Source: an uncultured Hungatella sp.
Lineage (GTDB): Bacteria; Bacillota; Clostridia; Lachnospirales; Lachnospiraceae
NCBI GenBank assembly: GCA_910579515.1
Contig: CAJTUV010000017.1
Location: 5,620 to 69,619 of the forward strand
Reading direction: 5' to 3'
Length of the DNA: 64,000 bases
Shown: positions 26,342 through 36,374 of the stretch, piece by piece
Numbering within the stretch: position 1 is the first letter of the stretch
Layout: every line of letters starts with the position of its first letter
Program-made: the position numbers and the translations under genes
The notes under the pieces: model-generated
Told to the model about the DNA's origin: nothing
What the model saw: the letters and a program-made list of their open reading frames with translations, nothing else
Database searches by the model: none

Positions 26342-27121
26342 ATGCAAAAGTATGTAGAGGAAGAGGGATTACAGTATCATTTGCAGATTAAAAAGGGGGA
26401 CGTGGGGCGGTATGTCATTCTTCCCGGAGACCCGAAAAGGTGCTCAAAGATTGCACAGCATTTTGACGACGCGAAACTGGTTGCAGACAGCAGGGAGTAT
26501 GTTACTTACACAGGGTATCTGGACGGGGAGAAAGTCAGCGTCACTTCTACAGGAATCGGCGGGCCATCGGCCTCGATTGCCATGGAAGAGCTGGTCCAGT
26601 GTGGAGCAGACACGTTTATTCGCGTGGGAACCTGCGGCGGCATGGATTTGGACGTGAAAGGCGGAGATATTGTCATCGCCACCGGAGCGATTCGGATGGA
26701 AGGCACCAGCAAAGAGTATGCGCCTATTGAGTTTCCGGCAGTGGCGGATTTGGAAGTGACCAACGCGTTGGTGGCAGCAGGGCGAGAGCTGGGTTTTACC
26801 TGTCATCCCGGAATTGTTCAGTGTAAAGATGCGTTTTACGGACAGCATGAGCCGGAGCGGATGCCGGTAAGCTATGAGCTTTTGAACAAATGGGAAGCGT
26901 GGAAGCGCCTGGGGTGCAAGGCTTCGGAGATGGAATCTGCGGCGTTGTTTGTGGTGGCAAGCCATCTTAAGGTCAGGTGCGGCTCCAACTTTTTAGTAGT
27001 GGGGAATCAGGAACGGCAGGCGGCTGGGATGGAAAATCCGATTGTCCATGACACAGAAGCTGCGATTAAGGTTGCCATTGGGGCTTTAAGGCGGCTGATT
27101 CGAGAAGATAGAAAGAGGTAA
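26342..27121 (+). CDS. udp: Uridine phosphorylase-family nucleoside phosphorylase
   Basis: 259 residues, family length. GDVGRYVILPGDPKRCSKIA holds the phosphate-binding start, IRVGTCGGMDLDVKGGDIVIA the second phosphate-binding strand, and CKASEMESAALFVVA the ribose-binding Glu motif of uridine phosphorylases. It reversibly cleaves uridine (perhaps other pyrimidine nucleosides) to base and ribose-1-phosphate in the cytosol. ATG follows AAAGGAGGC. It is 15 bases after the MATE gene, in the same operon. Confidence 0.88.
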   Translation: MQKYVEEEGLQYHLQIKKGDVGRYVILPGDPKRCSKIAQHFDDAKLVADSREYVTYTGYLDGEKVSVTSTGIGGPSASIAMEELVQCGADTFIRVGTCGGMDLDVKGGDIVIATGAIRMEGTSKEYAPIEFPAVADLEVTNALVAAGRELGFTCHPGIVQCKDAFYGQHEPERMPVSYELLNKWEAWKRLGCKASEMESAALFVVASHLKVRCGSNFLVVGNQERQAAGMENPIVHDTEAAIKVAIGALRRLIREDRKR

Positions 27122-27128
27122 AGAAAGA

Positions 27129-27158
27129 GGGGGCGTCTGGAAACAGACAGCCCCCTTT
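27129..27158. terminator. Terminator between udp and the convergent MATE gene
   Basis: GGGGGCGTCTG (27129-27139), loop GAAA, CAGACAGCCCCC (27144-27155) with one bulge, then TTT. It lies between two convergent genes and probably serves the plus-strand operon. Confidence 0.7.
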
Positions 27159-27161
27159 CAA

Positions 27162-28532
27162 TTATCTGCGCCTCCACCTAAACCTGCGCCGTTTTCCCAA
27201 ACGGCTGTAGCAGTGGAGATAGATCAAAAAGAAAATCGTGGTCACAGTCCAAGTCAGAGGATAGCTGAACACCACCATCTTGATGGTTCTGTGGAAAGGG
27301 ACTGCGACTAAAAGCCACACCACACGAAGGGCGCAGACGCCAATCATGGTAATGAACATGGGAATCCAGGAATCTCCGATTCCACGTAAAGCGCCAGAGT
27401 AAATTTCCACCACCACATAAGTAAAGAAGGTGGGCACCAAAAAGTGAAGAATCTCCATCCCAATTTCCAGTACAGCGCTGTCTGTGGTGAAGATCTCAAA
27501 GATATAAAGTCCAAAATGATACAACAGAAGGCTGAAAAATATAGTGGAACCAAAGGTCATGGCCAGGCAGTCTCGGATACCTTTTTTCACACGGTCCATT
27601 TTTTCAGCGCCAAAGTTTTGTCCCACAAAAGTGGTGATTGAGATACCAAAGGCGTTGATGACCATCCAGAACATGGCGTCGATTTTTCCGTAGGCGGTCC
27701 AGGCGGCCACAGTGTTGGTGCCCAGACTGTTGACACTGGACTGGATAATCACATTGGAGGAGGAGTACATGACGGACTGGAGGCCGGCCGGCAGACCGAT
27801 GCGTATGATTCGCTTTAACATCCGCCTGTCTAAATGGAGCTGGGAGAAAGACAAATGGTACATATCTTTGGTACGAGTCAGCACAAAAATGACCAGAAGG
27901 GCGCTGACAGCCTGGGAAAGAATGGTGGCAAGAGCCACGCCTGCCACGCCCATATCCAGAACCACTACGAAGGCGATGTCTAAGACAATGTTGGTCACAC
28001 AGCTTGCAATGAGAAAATACAAAGGTCCTTTTGAGTCTCCCACAGCTCTAAGGATGCCAGAGCCGATGTTGTAGATCAGGTTAAACACGGTTCCCACAAA
28101 GTAAATCCGCATATACAGAATGGCAAATTCCACCACGTCAGCAGGGGTCCCCATGGCTCTCAGGGCCCAGGGAGCGCCAAAAAAACCTACAATCGTGATG
28201 ACGATGCTGCACAGCAAGGAGAATGTGATGGAAGTGTGGACCGCATAGCCTACCATTTCCGGCCGGTTGGCGCCGTAGTACTGGGAAATGATGACCGTGG
28301 CACCAGAAGAAAGACCTACAAAAAAGCCTACAAGCAGATTGATGATAACACCTGTAGGGCCCCCTACAGCAGCCAGAGCTTCTTTTCCTACAAACCTTCC
28401 CACCACAATCGCATCTACCGTATTGTATAATTGCTGGAAAAACGTCCCAAACAAAATGGGAAAGAAAAACAGAAGAAGCTGCTGCCAAATCACTCCCTCT
28501 GTAATCTGATGCTGATTCACATCTCTTCGCAT
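27162..28532 (-). CDS. MATE-family efflux transporter (second copy)
   Basis: 456 residues, about 12 membrane helices. LLFFFPILFGTFFQQLYNTV, DAIVVGRFVGKEALAAVGG and GLPAGLQSVMYSSSNVIIQ match the clostridial MATE family. It is clearly related to the exporter at 24965 but on the opposite strand, with the uridine phosphorylase between them. The C-terminus is basic (GKRRRFRWRRR). The start ATG 28532 is the first Met of the frame; a modest GAGAGG lies upstream. The substrate is unknown. Confidence 0.9.
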   Translation of the reverse strand: MRRDVNQHQITEGVIWQQLLLFFFPILFGTFFQQLYNTVDAIVVGRFVGKEALAAVGGPTGVIINLLVGFFVGLSSGATVIISQYYGANRPEMVGYAVHTSITFSLLCSIVITIVGFFGAPWALRAMGTPADVVEFAILYMRIYFVGTVFNLIYNIGSGILRAVGDSKGPLYFLIASCVTNIVLDIAFVVVLDMGVAGVALATILSQAVSALLVIFVLTRTKDMYHLSFSQLHLDRRMLKRIIRIGLPAGLQSVMYSSSNVIIQSSVNSLGTNTVAAWTAYGKIDAMFWMVINAFGISITTFVGQNFGAEKMDRVKKGIRDCLAMTFGSTIFFSLLLYHFGLYIFEIFTTDSAVLEIGMEILHFLVPTFFTYVVVEIYSGALRGIGDSWIPMFITMIGVCALRVVWLLVAVPFHRTIKMVVFSYPLTWTVTTIFFLIYLHCYSRLGKRRRFRWRRR

Positions 28533-28640
28533 AATGGTAACCTCTCATTGGTAAGTTCTTCCTTGAACTATAGCATAGTCCAAACAAGAATACAACTACT
28601 ACAAAGATGAAATTTCGCAGTTACTTCGGTCCCCCAAATA

Positions 28641-29081
28641 TCACTTAGATTTCGCCTTATTTAACGCAGTCTCAATGGCGTTTATGAGAGCCTGGGAGGT
28701 GTAGCGCGTTTCCATGGAATAGGAAAGATTTTCCAGCGACTGGCCGTTTACAATCTGGCTTTCCAAATCCTGCAATACTGGCTGCATAAGAGGGTACATG
28801 GTGGTTACCGCTTCATCCAATGACACAAAGGAAACAGAATTAATCTTGTCTGCGTCTACGGCCACTTCCACATTGATATTCTGGCTTCCCACTGTGAGAG
28901 AGGCGGTGTAAACGCCTGGTATGTAGGCAGAAGCAGCAGTCTGAGAGGCTGAAGGGGCTTCTTTTTTGGGACGGAACATAATCAAAAATAAACCTACCAG
29001 CAAAATGGCAAGGCCAATGAAAATCGCCGTATAGATAATCTCCTTCATCCGCAAGACTACGATTTTGGTTTTGGAGCTCAT
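28641..29081 (-). CDS. Small membrane-anchored FMN_bind-like protein
   Basis: 146 residues. A single N-terminal membrane helix (EIIYTAIFIGLAILLVGLFL) is followed by a Ser/Ala linker and an exported domain of ~95 residues. YIPGVYTASLTVGSQNINVEV and the final RYTSQALINAIETALNKAK resemble the FMN_bind fold seen in electron-transfer subunits. The flavinylated threonine motif (SGAT followed by T/S) is replaced by YSMETRYTS, so covalent FMN is unlikely. The ATG has GGAGGTCCTGTT upstream. It is divergent from addB. Function unknown. Confidence 0.6.
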   Translation of the reverse strand: MSSKTKIVVLRMKEIIYTAIFIGLAILLVGLFLIMFRPKKEAPSASQTAASAYIPGVYTASLTVGSQNINVEVAVDADKINSVSFVSLDEAVTTMYPLMQPVLQDLESQIVNGQSLENLSYSMETRYTSQALINAIETALNKAKSK

Positions 29082-29214
29082 AACAGGACCTCCGGGAATT
29101 TATTTACTATAATCTATTAGGGCGGGGCTGGAATTATGCGGAGATTTGGGGAAGGGGTTTTCGTTTCTTTTTCTTATGGACTATGGTATACTTTTTTCAA
29201 AGGAGAGAATCAAT

Positions 29215-32200
29215 ATGTCGTTACAGTTTATAATAGGAAGTTCTGGAGCCGGAAAGACCAGACTGTTGTATGAATCCCTGATCCGGCAGTCCATAGAGGA
29301 TCCGGAAAGTTCGTTGATTGCCATTGTGCCGGAGCAGTTTACCATGCAGACTCAGAAAGAAGTGGTCTGTCTTCATCCGAATCACGGGACCATGAATATT
29401 GACATTGTCAGCTTTCAGCGTCTGGCTTATCGGGTGTTTGAGGAGCTGGGAGTGGAGCATCTGGCGGTTTTGGACGATATGGGAAAATCCATGGTACTCA
29501 GAAAAGTGGCCTCCAGAGAGAAAAAGCATCTGGGCCTGTATGCAGGTCACTTAAACCAGACTGGTTTTATCAATCAGTTAAAATCTATGCTGTCTGAGCT
29601 GTATCAGTATGGAATTATGCCAAAAGATTTAAGGCAGGCCAGAGAGGAGGCCAAGGGGCTTCTTTTGAAGGAAAAGTTAAAGGATTTAACTGTGATTTAT
29701 GAAGCTTTTCAGGAGGAGATTTCCCAGCGCTTTATCACGGCAGAAGAGATTTTGGACGTGCTTTGCAGAGTTCTTCCCCAGTCGGAAATGATCAAAAAAA
29801 GTGTGATCTCGTTAGACGGATATACGGGATTTACGCCGGTCCAGTACCGGATTGTAGAGCTTTTGATGGTTCATGCCAGGAAGGTGGTGGTCACTATCAC
29901 GATGGATCCTAAGGCCCAGCCTTTTCAAAGAGGAAGCATCCACGATTTGTTTTACATGGGAAAGGAGATGGCCGTTAGTCTTGATAAACTGGCGAAACGT
30001 CATGGAGTGGAACGGGAAAAGGACGTGATGTTAACTGGTCTGCCAAGGCGGTTTGAAAACAGCCCTTCTCTTGCTTTTATTGAAAGCCATTTGTACCGTT
30101 ATACAGACAAGGCGGACTGGAAGCCTGAAAAAGTAAAGATTTTCCGTGCTTTGTCTCCGGCCAGAGAGGTGGCTGGGGTGTGTTCCCGCATCCATGAGCT
30201 GGTTTGTGAGCAGGGAGTGCGGTATCGGGAGATTGCCGTGATTACGGGAGATCTGCCTGGATACCGGCATGAAATTGTAAAACGTTTTCAGGCAGAAGAG
30301 ATTCCGTTTTTTATGGACAGCAAGAAGAGCATTCTGGAAAATGTAATGGTGGAGTTTATTCGGGCTGTCCTGGAAGCGGTTCGCAGGGACTTTGACTATG
30401 AGAGCATGTTCCGTTTTTTAAAAACAGGTTTGGCGACGGACAATCAGGTGGAGCTGGACCGCATGGAGAATTACGTTCTGGCGTTGGGAATCCGCGGCTG
30501 GAAACGGTGGGACAGTGTGTGGGATTTAGTATACAAAGGAGGAAAGGATTTAAACCTGGAGGAGCTAAATGAGTTCCGCAAAGAGATTTTGGGTCCTATT
30601 AGAATTTTGCGGGAGAGCTTGAAAGACAAGGAGAAAACGGTTTCTTCCATGACAGAGGGGCTTTTGGCATGTCTGGAGGCTTTCCAGGTCAGAGAAAAGC
30701 TGGAGCAGTACAGGGAGTATTTTGAGGGAACAGGGCAGTACAGTCTTGCTAAGGAATATGAGCAGGTTTATGACCGAGTCATGGAGTTGCTGGAGCGTCT
30801 TGATAAAGTCTTAGGCATGGAGCCTGTGAGTCTGAAGGAATACGGAGAGATTCTGGACGCTGGGTTTGGAGAGATTCGGGTAGGAGTGATTCCTGCCACT
30901 GTGGATCGGGTGGTGGTGGGAGACATTACCAGAACCCGTTTGGATCAGATCAAGGTGTTGTTTTTTATTGGGGTCAATGAGGGGGTGGTTCCGTCCAGAA
31001 AGGACGGAGGCAGTCTTTTGACGGATGTGGACAGAGAAATGTTAAAGCAGTGCCAGATCGAGCTTGCGCCTACCACCAGAGAGGACGGGCTTATGCAGAG
31101 GTATTATTTGTACCTAATGCTGACAAAACCATCCAGAGAGCTGAACCTTTCCTATGTATCTTTTGACCAGGCAGGAAAGAGCAGGCGGCCTTCCAGCTTA
31201 ATCGGAGAGGTTTGCAGATTGTTTCCCAAGCTTTCAATAGGAGATTTGGAGGAAGAAACTGTAACGGTTCATTCTATTATGGAGGGCAAGGAGCGGCTGA
31301 TTCGCGGTTTGAGAGATTATGGGAAGGAGAAAGAGTTTCTGGAGCTGTACCGATGGTTTTTAAGGAAGCCGGAGTATGAGGATTTGACGAAATCCTTGAC
31401 GGAGGCGGCTTTTTATTCTTATGAAGAGAGAGGGATCAGCAAGGCGGCGGCCAGGGCGCTTTACGGGAAAATTCTTCAGGGAAGCGTCACCAGACTGGAA
31501 CAGTATGCGGCCTGTGCTTATGCCCATTTTCTGAAATATGGGCTGGAATTGATGGAGAGGCAGGAGTATCAGATCAGGGCTGTGGATATGGGGAATCTGT
31601 TTCACAGCTCCATTGATTATTGCTTTAAGGAGATGGAGCGAAAAGGAGAGCGTGTTACGGATTTGACAGAGGAAAAGAGACGAGAGCTTGTGGCGCTTTG
31701 TGTGGGGAAGGTTACGCAGGAGTATGGTTACACGCTTCTTCAAAGCTCGGCCAGAAATCAATACCTGGCCGGACGGATTGAGCAGATGACGGATCGAACC
31801 TTATGGGCTTTGACAGAACAGCTGAAAAAGGGGGATTTTGTGCCTGCTGGGTTTGAGGTGTCTTTTTCTGCGATCGACAATTTAAAGGCTATGAAGATCC
31901 GACTTTCTGAGGAGGAGGAAATGCATCTGCGGGGCCGGATCGACAGGCTGGATGTGTGTCAGGAAGGGGAGCAGGTGTATGTAAAAATTATTGACTATAA
32001 GTCTGGAGGAACCCGTTTTGACCTGGCGGCGGTCTACTATGGACTGCAGCTGCAGCTTGTGGTGTACATGGATGCAGTGATTGAGCTGCAGGAGCGAAAA
32101 AATCCAGGGAAAGAGGTGATTCCGGCGGGGATTTTTTATTACAACATCAAGGACCCTATTGTGGACAGAGAGGATATAAATGGGAAGAAAGAGGAGATTG

Positions 32201-32631
32201 AGGACTTGATTTTAAGAGAGCTTCGAATGAACGGGCTGGTGAACAGTGATTTTGAGGTTATTGAACATCTGGACCATCAGATTGAGAAAAAGTCAGATGT
32301 GATTCCTGTAGCTGTGAAGGACGGCCTGGTTCAGGAGCGGTATTCGTCTGTAGCCAGCGGGCGAAGATTTGAGATTTTGCGGGGATTTGTAAGGGAGCAG
32401 CTAAAGAGCAGCGGGCAGGAGATTTTGACAGGACGGGCCTGTGCAGAGCCTTATAAGGGAGATTCTGGAGCGGCCTGTGATTACTGTCCTTACCATGGAG
32501 TCTGCGGGTTTGACACCAGGATTGAAGGATACCGGTTTCGGCGGTTTCCTGCGCTGAAACCAGAGCAGGTGTGGGAGTTGTTGGAGGAGGAGACGAATGA
32601 ATTGGACGAAAAAGCAGAAGCAGGTGATTGA
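29215..32631 (+). CDS. addB: ATP-dependent helicase/nuclease subunit B
   Basis: 1138 residues from ATG 29215 (AAAGGAGAG upstream; an in-frame ATG at 29146 has none). A Walker A loop (GSSGAGKTRLL) starts the protein. The C-terminal nuclease core has IIDYKSGGTRFD, and the AddB iron-sulphur staple is formed by one Cys before the core (YAACAYAHFLKYG) plus three at the end (CDYCPYHGVC). With AddA it resects double-strand breaks and senses Chi during RecA-dependent repair. It overlaps addA by 35 bases, which implies coupled translation. Confidence 0.95.
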   Translation: MSLQFIIGSSGAGKTRLLYESLIRQSIEDPESSLIAIVPEQFTMQTQKEVVCLHPNHGTMNIDIVSFQRLAYRVFEELGVEHLAVLDDMGKSMVLRKVASREKKHLGLYAGHLNQTGFINQLKSMLSELYQYGIMPKDLRQAREEAKGLLLKEKLKDLTVIYEAFQEEISQRFITAEEILDVLCRVLPQSEMIKKSVISLDGYTGFTPVQYRIVELLMVHARKVVVTITMDPKAQPFQRGSIHDLFYMGKEMAVSLDKLAKRHGVEREKDVMLTGLPRRFENSPSLAFIESHLYRYTDKADWKPEKVKIFRALSPAREVAGVCSRIHELVCEQGVRYREIAVITGDLPGYRHEIVKRFQAEEIPFFMDSKKSILENVMVEFIRAVLEAVRRDFDYESMFRFLKTGLATDNQVELDRMENYVLALGIRGWKRWDSVWDLVYKGGKDLNLEELNEFRKEILGPIRILRESLKDKEKTVSSMTEGLLACLEAFQVREKLEQYREYFEGTGQYSLAKEYEQVYDRVMELLERLDKVLGMEPVSLKEYGEILDAGFGEIRVGVIPATVDRVVVGDITRTRLDQIKVLFFIGVNEGVVPSRKDGGSLLTDVDREMLKQCQIELAPTTREDGLMQRYYLYLMLTKPSRELNLSYVSFDQAGKSRRPSSLIGEVCRLFPKLSIGDLEEETVTVHSIMEGKERLIRGLRDYGKEKEFLELYRWFLRKPEYEDLTKSLTEAAFYSYEERGISKAAARALYGKILQGSVTRLEQYAACAYAHFLKYGLELMERQEYQIRAVDMGNLFHSSIDYCFKEMERKGERVTDLTEEKRRELVALCVGKVTQEYGYTLLQSSARNQYLAGRIEQMTDRTLWALTEQLKKGDFVPAGFEVSFSAIDNLKAMKIRLSEEEEMHLRGRIDRLDVCQEGEQVYVKIIDYKSGGTRFDLAAVYYGLQLQLVVYMDAVIELQERKNPGKEVIPAGIFYYNIKDPIVDREDINGKKEEIEDLILRELRMNGLVNSDFEVIEHLDHQIEKKSDVIPVAVKDGLVQERYSSVASGRRFEILRGFVREQLKSSGQEILTGRACAEPYKGDSGAACDYCPYHGVCGFDTRIEGYRFRRFPALKPEQVWELLEEETNELDEKAEAGD

Positions 32632-35600
32632 TGCCAGAAACAGAAATCTTTTGGTGTCAGCAGCAGCCGGAAGTGGAAAAACTGCAGTGCTGGTGGAGCG
32701 GATTGTCCAGTTGATCAGTGACAGCACTCATCCCATTGATATTGATAAACTTTTGGTCATGACGTTTACCAATGCGGCGGCTGCGGAGATGAGAGAGCGG
32801 ATCAGCCTGGCGATTGAAAAGAAGCTGGGGGAGAATCCAGAGTCGCTTCACCTTCAGGCTCAGGCAGCTCTGGTTCCCCACGCGCAGATTACCACGATTG
32901 ACAGTTTCTGTCTGAACCTGATTCGGAACCACTTTAACCTGTTGGATATTGATCCGTCGTTTCGAATTGGGGATGAGGGGGAACTGATTCTTTTAAAGGC
33001 AGACGTGATGGAGCAGATGCTGGAGGAGTATTATGGCAGAGGGGATGAAGTGTTTGAGAGGTTTGTGGACACCTATGCCACAGGAAAATCCGACAGCGGT
33101 ATTGAGGATTATATCATGCAGGTTTACACCTTTGCCCAGAGCAATCCATTTCCTAAGGAGTGGATGAACCAGTGCAAAAAAGAGATGGAGCTGGTGGCGG
33201 AGGGAAATCTGGAGGAGACATTATGGATGAAGTATCTGTTAAAGGATACGTCCCTCCAGCTTAAGGAGCTGGCCGGTCAGATGAGAGAGGCTATGGACAT
33301 TTGTATGGAGCCTGGGGGACCGGAGTGCTATCTGCCCAATCTTCAGGAAGAGTTTGAAATGTTAAACCGTCTCGCCCAAGCAGGGGATTATGAGACTTTG
33401 AATCAGAGGCTGAGGCAGGTTTCTTTTGGACGGCTGGCAGCGGCCCGAGGCAAGGACATTGACCCTGAAAAAAAGAGCCTGGTGACAGAATGTCGGGACA
33501 GAATAAAGAAGGCGGTAGGGGAATTAAAGGAGCAGTATGGCGCACAGACTAAAAAGGAAGCGGCCCAATGCCTTTTAGGGACAAAAGAGGTGGTTTTAAA
33601 GCTTTTGGAGCTGGCTGAAGAATTTTCCAGGAGATATCAGGAGACGAAGCGGGATAAGAATGTGCTGGATTTCAATGACCTGGAGCATTACGCATTGAAG
33701 ATTTTGGTAAGGCTGGAAGAAGGTGATATCGTTTATACGGAGACTGCAAATGAGCTGAGCAAGCAGTTTGCAGAGATTTTGGTGGATGAGTATCAAGACA
33801 GTAATGACGTCCAGGAGACTTTAATTGAGAGCCTTTCTGGGGAACGGTTTGGACGTCCCAATGTGTTTATGGTGGGGGATGTGAAGCAGAGCATCTATAA
33901 GTTCCGTCTTGCGAGACCGGAACTATTTATGGAAAAATATGAAACCTACACCACAGAGGAAAGCTTTCATCAGAAGATTGAGCTGCACCAAAATTTCCGA
34001 AGCAGGGCTTCGGTTCTGGACAGCGTGAACGCGGTGTTTTACAGAATTATGACGAAGAATCTGGGAAACGTGGAGTATTCAGACGAAGCGGCGCTGCATC
34101 CCGGAGCGGTGTTTGAGGAGTATCAAAAGACAGAGGAAGGCGCTGATTTTCAGGTTGGGACGCCCACGGAGCTTCTTTTGGTGGATATTGGAAAAGAAGC
34201 TATGGGGCAGGCGGATCAGGAGCTGGCGGATTACACAAGCAGGGAGATTGAGGCTAAGGTGATCGCTGCCAAGATACGGGCTGTGACAGACCCTGAGAAT
34301 GGCTTGGGAATCTGGGATAAGGAGAAGGGGTGTTACCGTCTTGCAGCGTATGGGGACATTGTGATTCTTTTACGGAGTATCAGTGGATGGAGTCAGGCCT
34401 TTATCAATGTTTTGACCCAGGAAGGGATTCCTGCCTATGCCCAGACGGGAACTGGATACTTTGACACCATTGAGGTGGAAACGGTTCTGGCTATGCTGTC
34501 TGTTATTGACAATCCTATGCAGGACGTCCCCTTGGCTGCGGTTTTTAAAAGCCCTATAGTGGGACTCACAGAGGAGGAGCTGGCCTGGATGACGGCATTT
34601 TATAAAAAGGCGGCGAATCGGGGACAAGATCGGGGACTGTATGGAGCTTTTCAGTATTGGAGCGAGGAGCTTTCGCCAGATGAGGATTGGGGGGAGTTCT
34701 GTAAGGTCCAGGATCTTCGATTGAAGCTGAAAAAGTTTCAGCTTCAGCTTCAGATTTTCCGGTATGAAGCTTCTTATCTTCCGATTCATGAGCTGCTTTA
34801 TCTGGTGTATGACAGAACGGGATATTATGATTATGTGTCTGCTATGCCTGCAGGGGAGACCAGGCGGGCTAACCTGGACATGCTGGTGGAGAAGGCGGCG
34901 GCCTATGAGAAGACCAGCTATAAAGGACTGTTTCAGTTTATTCGTTATATTCACAAGCTGAAGAAATACGAGACGGATTTCGGCGAGGCATCCACGGCTG
35001 GAGCTTATGAAAATATGGTGCAAATCATGAGTATTCATAAGAGCAAGGGTCTGGAGTTTCCCATTTGCTTTGTGGCTGGGACAGGAAAATTGTTTAATAA
35101 ACAGGATGTTCGCGGGAAGCTGATGATTGATTCGGATTTGGGCATTGGAACGGATTACCTGGATTTGGAGCAAAGGACAAAGACCGTTACTTTAAAGAAG
35201 AATGTGATGAAACGGAAAATGGATCTGGACAATCTGGGGGAAGAGCTGCGGGTTTTGTATGTGGCTATGACCAGGGCGAAGGAAAAACTGATTCTTACCG
35301 GAACGGACCGCTCTCTGGCAAAAAAAATGGAGCGGTGGTGTCAGAGAGGGGGAAGAGACGATTCTCTTGCAAGGGGACCGCTTCCCATTACAATCCTCAC
35401 AAGCGCAGGTTCTTATCTGGACTGGATTTTGATGACGAATCCATTAAAAACCGGATTGTTTCAGGTGGAAGAGATTCCTGTGAAGTCTTTGGTGACAGGA
35501 GAGATATTAAAGCAGATCGAGAAGCGGATTTCGAAAAAGGATCTGCTGTCTTTAAATTTAGAGCAGACCTTTGATGAGAAGATGGAAAGACAGCTTCAGG

Positions 35601-36316
35601 AAGGGCTGAATTTCCGGTATCCGTTTATGGCGGATATTGATCTTCACACGAAGATGACGGTTTCTGAGATCAAGAGACTGAGCCAGGAGATGGACGATTT
35701 TGACGGCCTTTGCCAGCCTCAGGTTTTGGAATTTCCTGATGATGACACTCCAGAGGCAAAAACCACAAAAGAGGAAGATAAAAAGAGAAAGGCTGTGGAG
35801 CTTGCCGCAGAGAGGGGCACGGCCTATCATCGGATTCTGGAGCTCTTGGATTTTTCGGCGTGTTCAAAAAGAGAAGGGGTGGAAGAAGAAATCAGGCGTT
35901 TATGTTCTTGTGGGAAAATCTCGCAAGAAAAGGTGAAACTGGTGAAACCGGAGGTGATCTGGAAGTTTGTGTCTTCGCCTTTGGGAAGGCGAATCGCCGC
36001 CTCTCAGGCCAATAGACAGTGTTATAAGGAGCGGCAGTTTGTGATTGGGATTGAGGCCAGCAAGATGGGGGCTGGGGATTCTGAGGAACTGGTGTTGGTT
36101 CAGGGAATCATAGACGTTTATCTGGAAGAGGCGGATGGACTGGTGTTAATTGATTATAAGACAGACCATGTGCGAAAGGGTCAGGAGGAGTTGTTAAGGA
36201 AACGGTATAAGGCTCAGATGGATTATTATCAGAAGGCACTGGAACAGATGACTGGGAAAACGGTGAAAGAGAGAATTATTTATTCTCTGGCTTTGCAGGA
36301 GGAGATTAGGGTGTGA
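32597..36316 (+). CDS. addA: ATP-dependent helicase/nuclease subunit A
   Basis: 1239 residues. It is a UvrD-type SF1 helicase: Walker A AAAGSGKTAVLVERI near residue 21, Walker B ILVDEYQDSNDVQE, motif IV-VI segments (MSIHKSKGLEFP, LYVAMTRAKEKL). It is fused to a C-terminal RecB-type nuclease (AAERGTAYHRILE, then LIDYKTDHVRKG). The start ATG 32597 lies within the addB coding region with GGAGGAGG just upstream. It is the motor and 3'-strand nuclease of AddAB. Confidence 0.96.
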   Translation: MNWTKKQKQVIDARNRNLLVSAAAGSGKTAVLVERIVQLISDSTHPIDIDKLLVMTFTNAAAAEMRERISLAIEKKLGENPESLHLQAQAALVPHAQITTIDSFCLNLIRNHFNLLDIDPSFRIGDEGELILLKADVMEQMLEEYYGRGDEVFERFVDTYATGKSDSGIEDYIMQVYTFAQSNPFPKEWMNQCKKEMELVAEGNLEETLWMKYLLKDTSLQLKELAGQMREAMDICMEPGGPECYLPNLQEEFEMLNRLAQAGDYETLNQRLRQVSFGRLAAARGKDIDPEKKSLVTECRDRIKKAVGELKEQYGAQTKKEAAQCLLGTKEVVLKLLELAEEFSRRYQETKRDKNVLDFNDLEHYALKILVRLEEGDIVYTETANELSKQFAEILVDEYQDSNDVQETLIESLSGERFGRPNVFMVGDVKQSIYKFRLARPELFMEKYETYTTEESFHQKIELHQNFRSRASVLDSVNAVFYRIMTKNLGNVEYSDEAALHPGAVFEEYQKTEEGADFQVGTPTELLLVDIGKEAMGQADQELADYTSREIEAKVIAAKIRAVTDPENGLGIWDKEKGCYRLAAYGDIVILLRSISGWSQAFINVLTQEGIPAYAQTGTGYFDTIEVETVLAMLSVIDNPMQDVPLAAVFKSPIVGLTEEELAWMTAFYKKAANRGQDRGLYGAFQYWSEELSPDEDWGEFCKVQDLRLKLKKFQLQLQIFRYEASYLPIHELLYLVYDRTGYYDYVSAMPAGETRRANLDMLVEKAAAYEKTSYKGLFQFIRYIHKLKKYETDFGEASTAGAYENMVQIMSIHKSKGLEFPICFVAGTGKLFNKQDVRGKLMIDSDLGIGTDYLDLEQRTKTVTLKKNVMKRKMDLDNLGEELRVLYVAMTRAKEKLILTGTDRSLAKKMERWCQRGGRDDSLARGPLPITILTSAGSYLDWILMTNPLKTGLFQVEEIPVKSLVTGEILKQIEKRISKKDLLSLNLEQTFDEKMERQLQEGLNFRYPFMADIDLHTKMTVSEIKRLSQEMDDFDGLCQPQVLEFPDDDTPEAKTTKEEDKKRKAVELAAERGTAYHRILELLDFSACSKREGVEEEIRRLCSCGKISQEKVKLVKPEVIWKFVSSPLGRRIAASQANRQCYKERQFVIGIEASKMGAGDSEELVLVQGIIDVYLEEADGLVLIDYKTDHVRKGQEELLRKRYKAQMDYYQKALEQMTGKTVKERIIYSLALQEEIRV

Positions 36317-36323
36317 AGAAAAG

Positions 36324-36346
36324 ACAGGGGCCGTCTGGCCCCTGTT
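36324..36346. terminator. Terminator between addA and ychF (convergent)
   Basis: ACAGGGGCC (36324-36332), loop GTCT, GGCCCCTGT (36337-36345): a perfect 9-bp GC-rich stem between convergent stops. The T-run on either strand is short. Confidence 0.65.
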
Positions 36347-36374
36347 ATCATGTGTCTGGACTGTTAGAAATAGA

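Noticed and set aside
34370..35173. 267-codon minus-strand open frame
   Set aside because: It lies wholly inside addA on the other strand, has no ribosome site and no family features.
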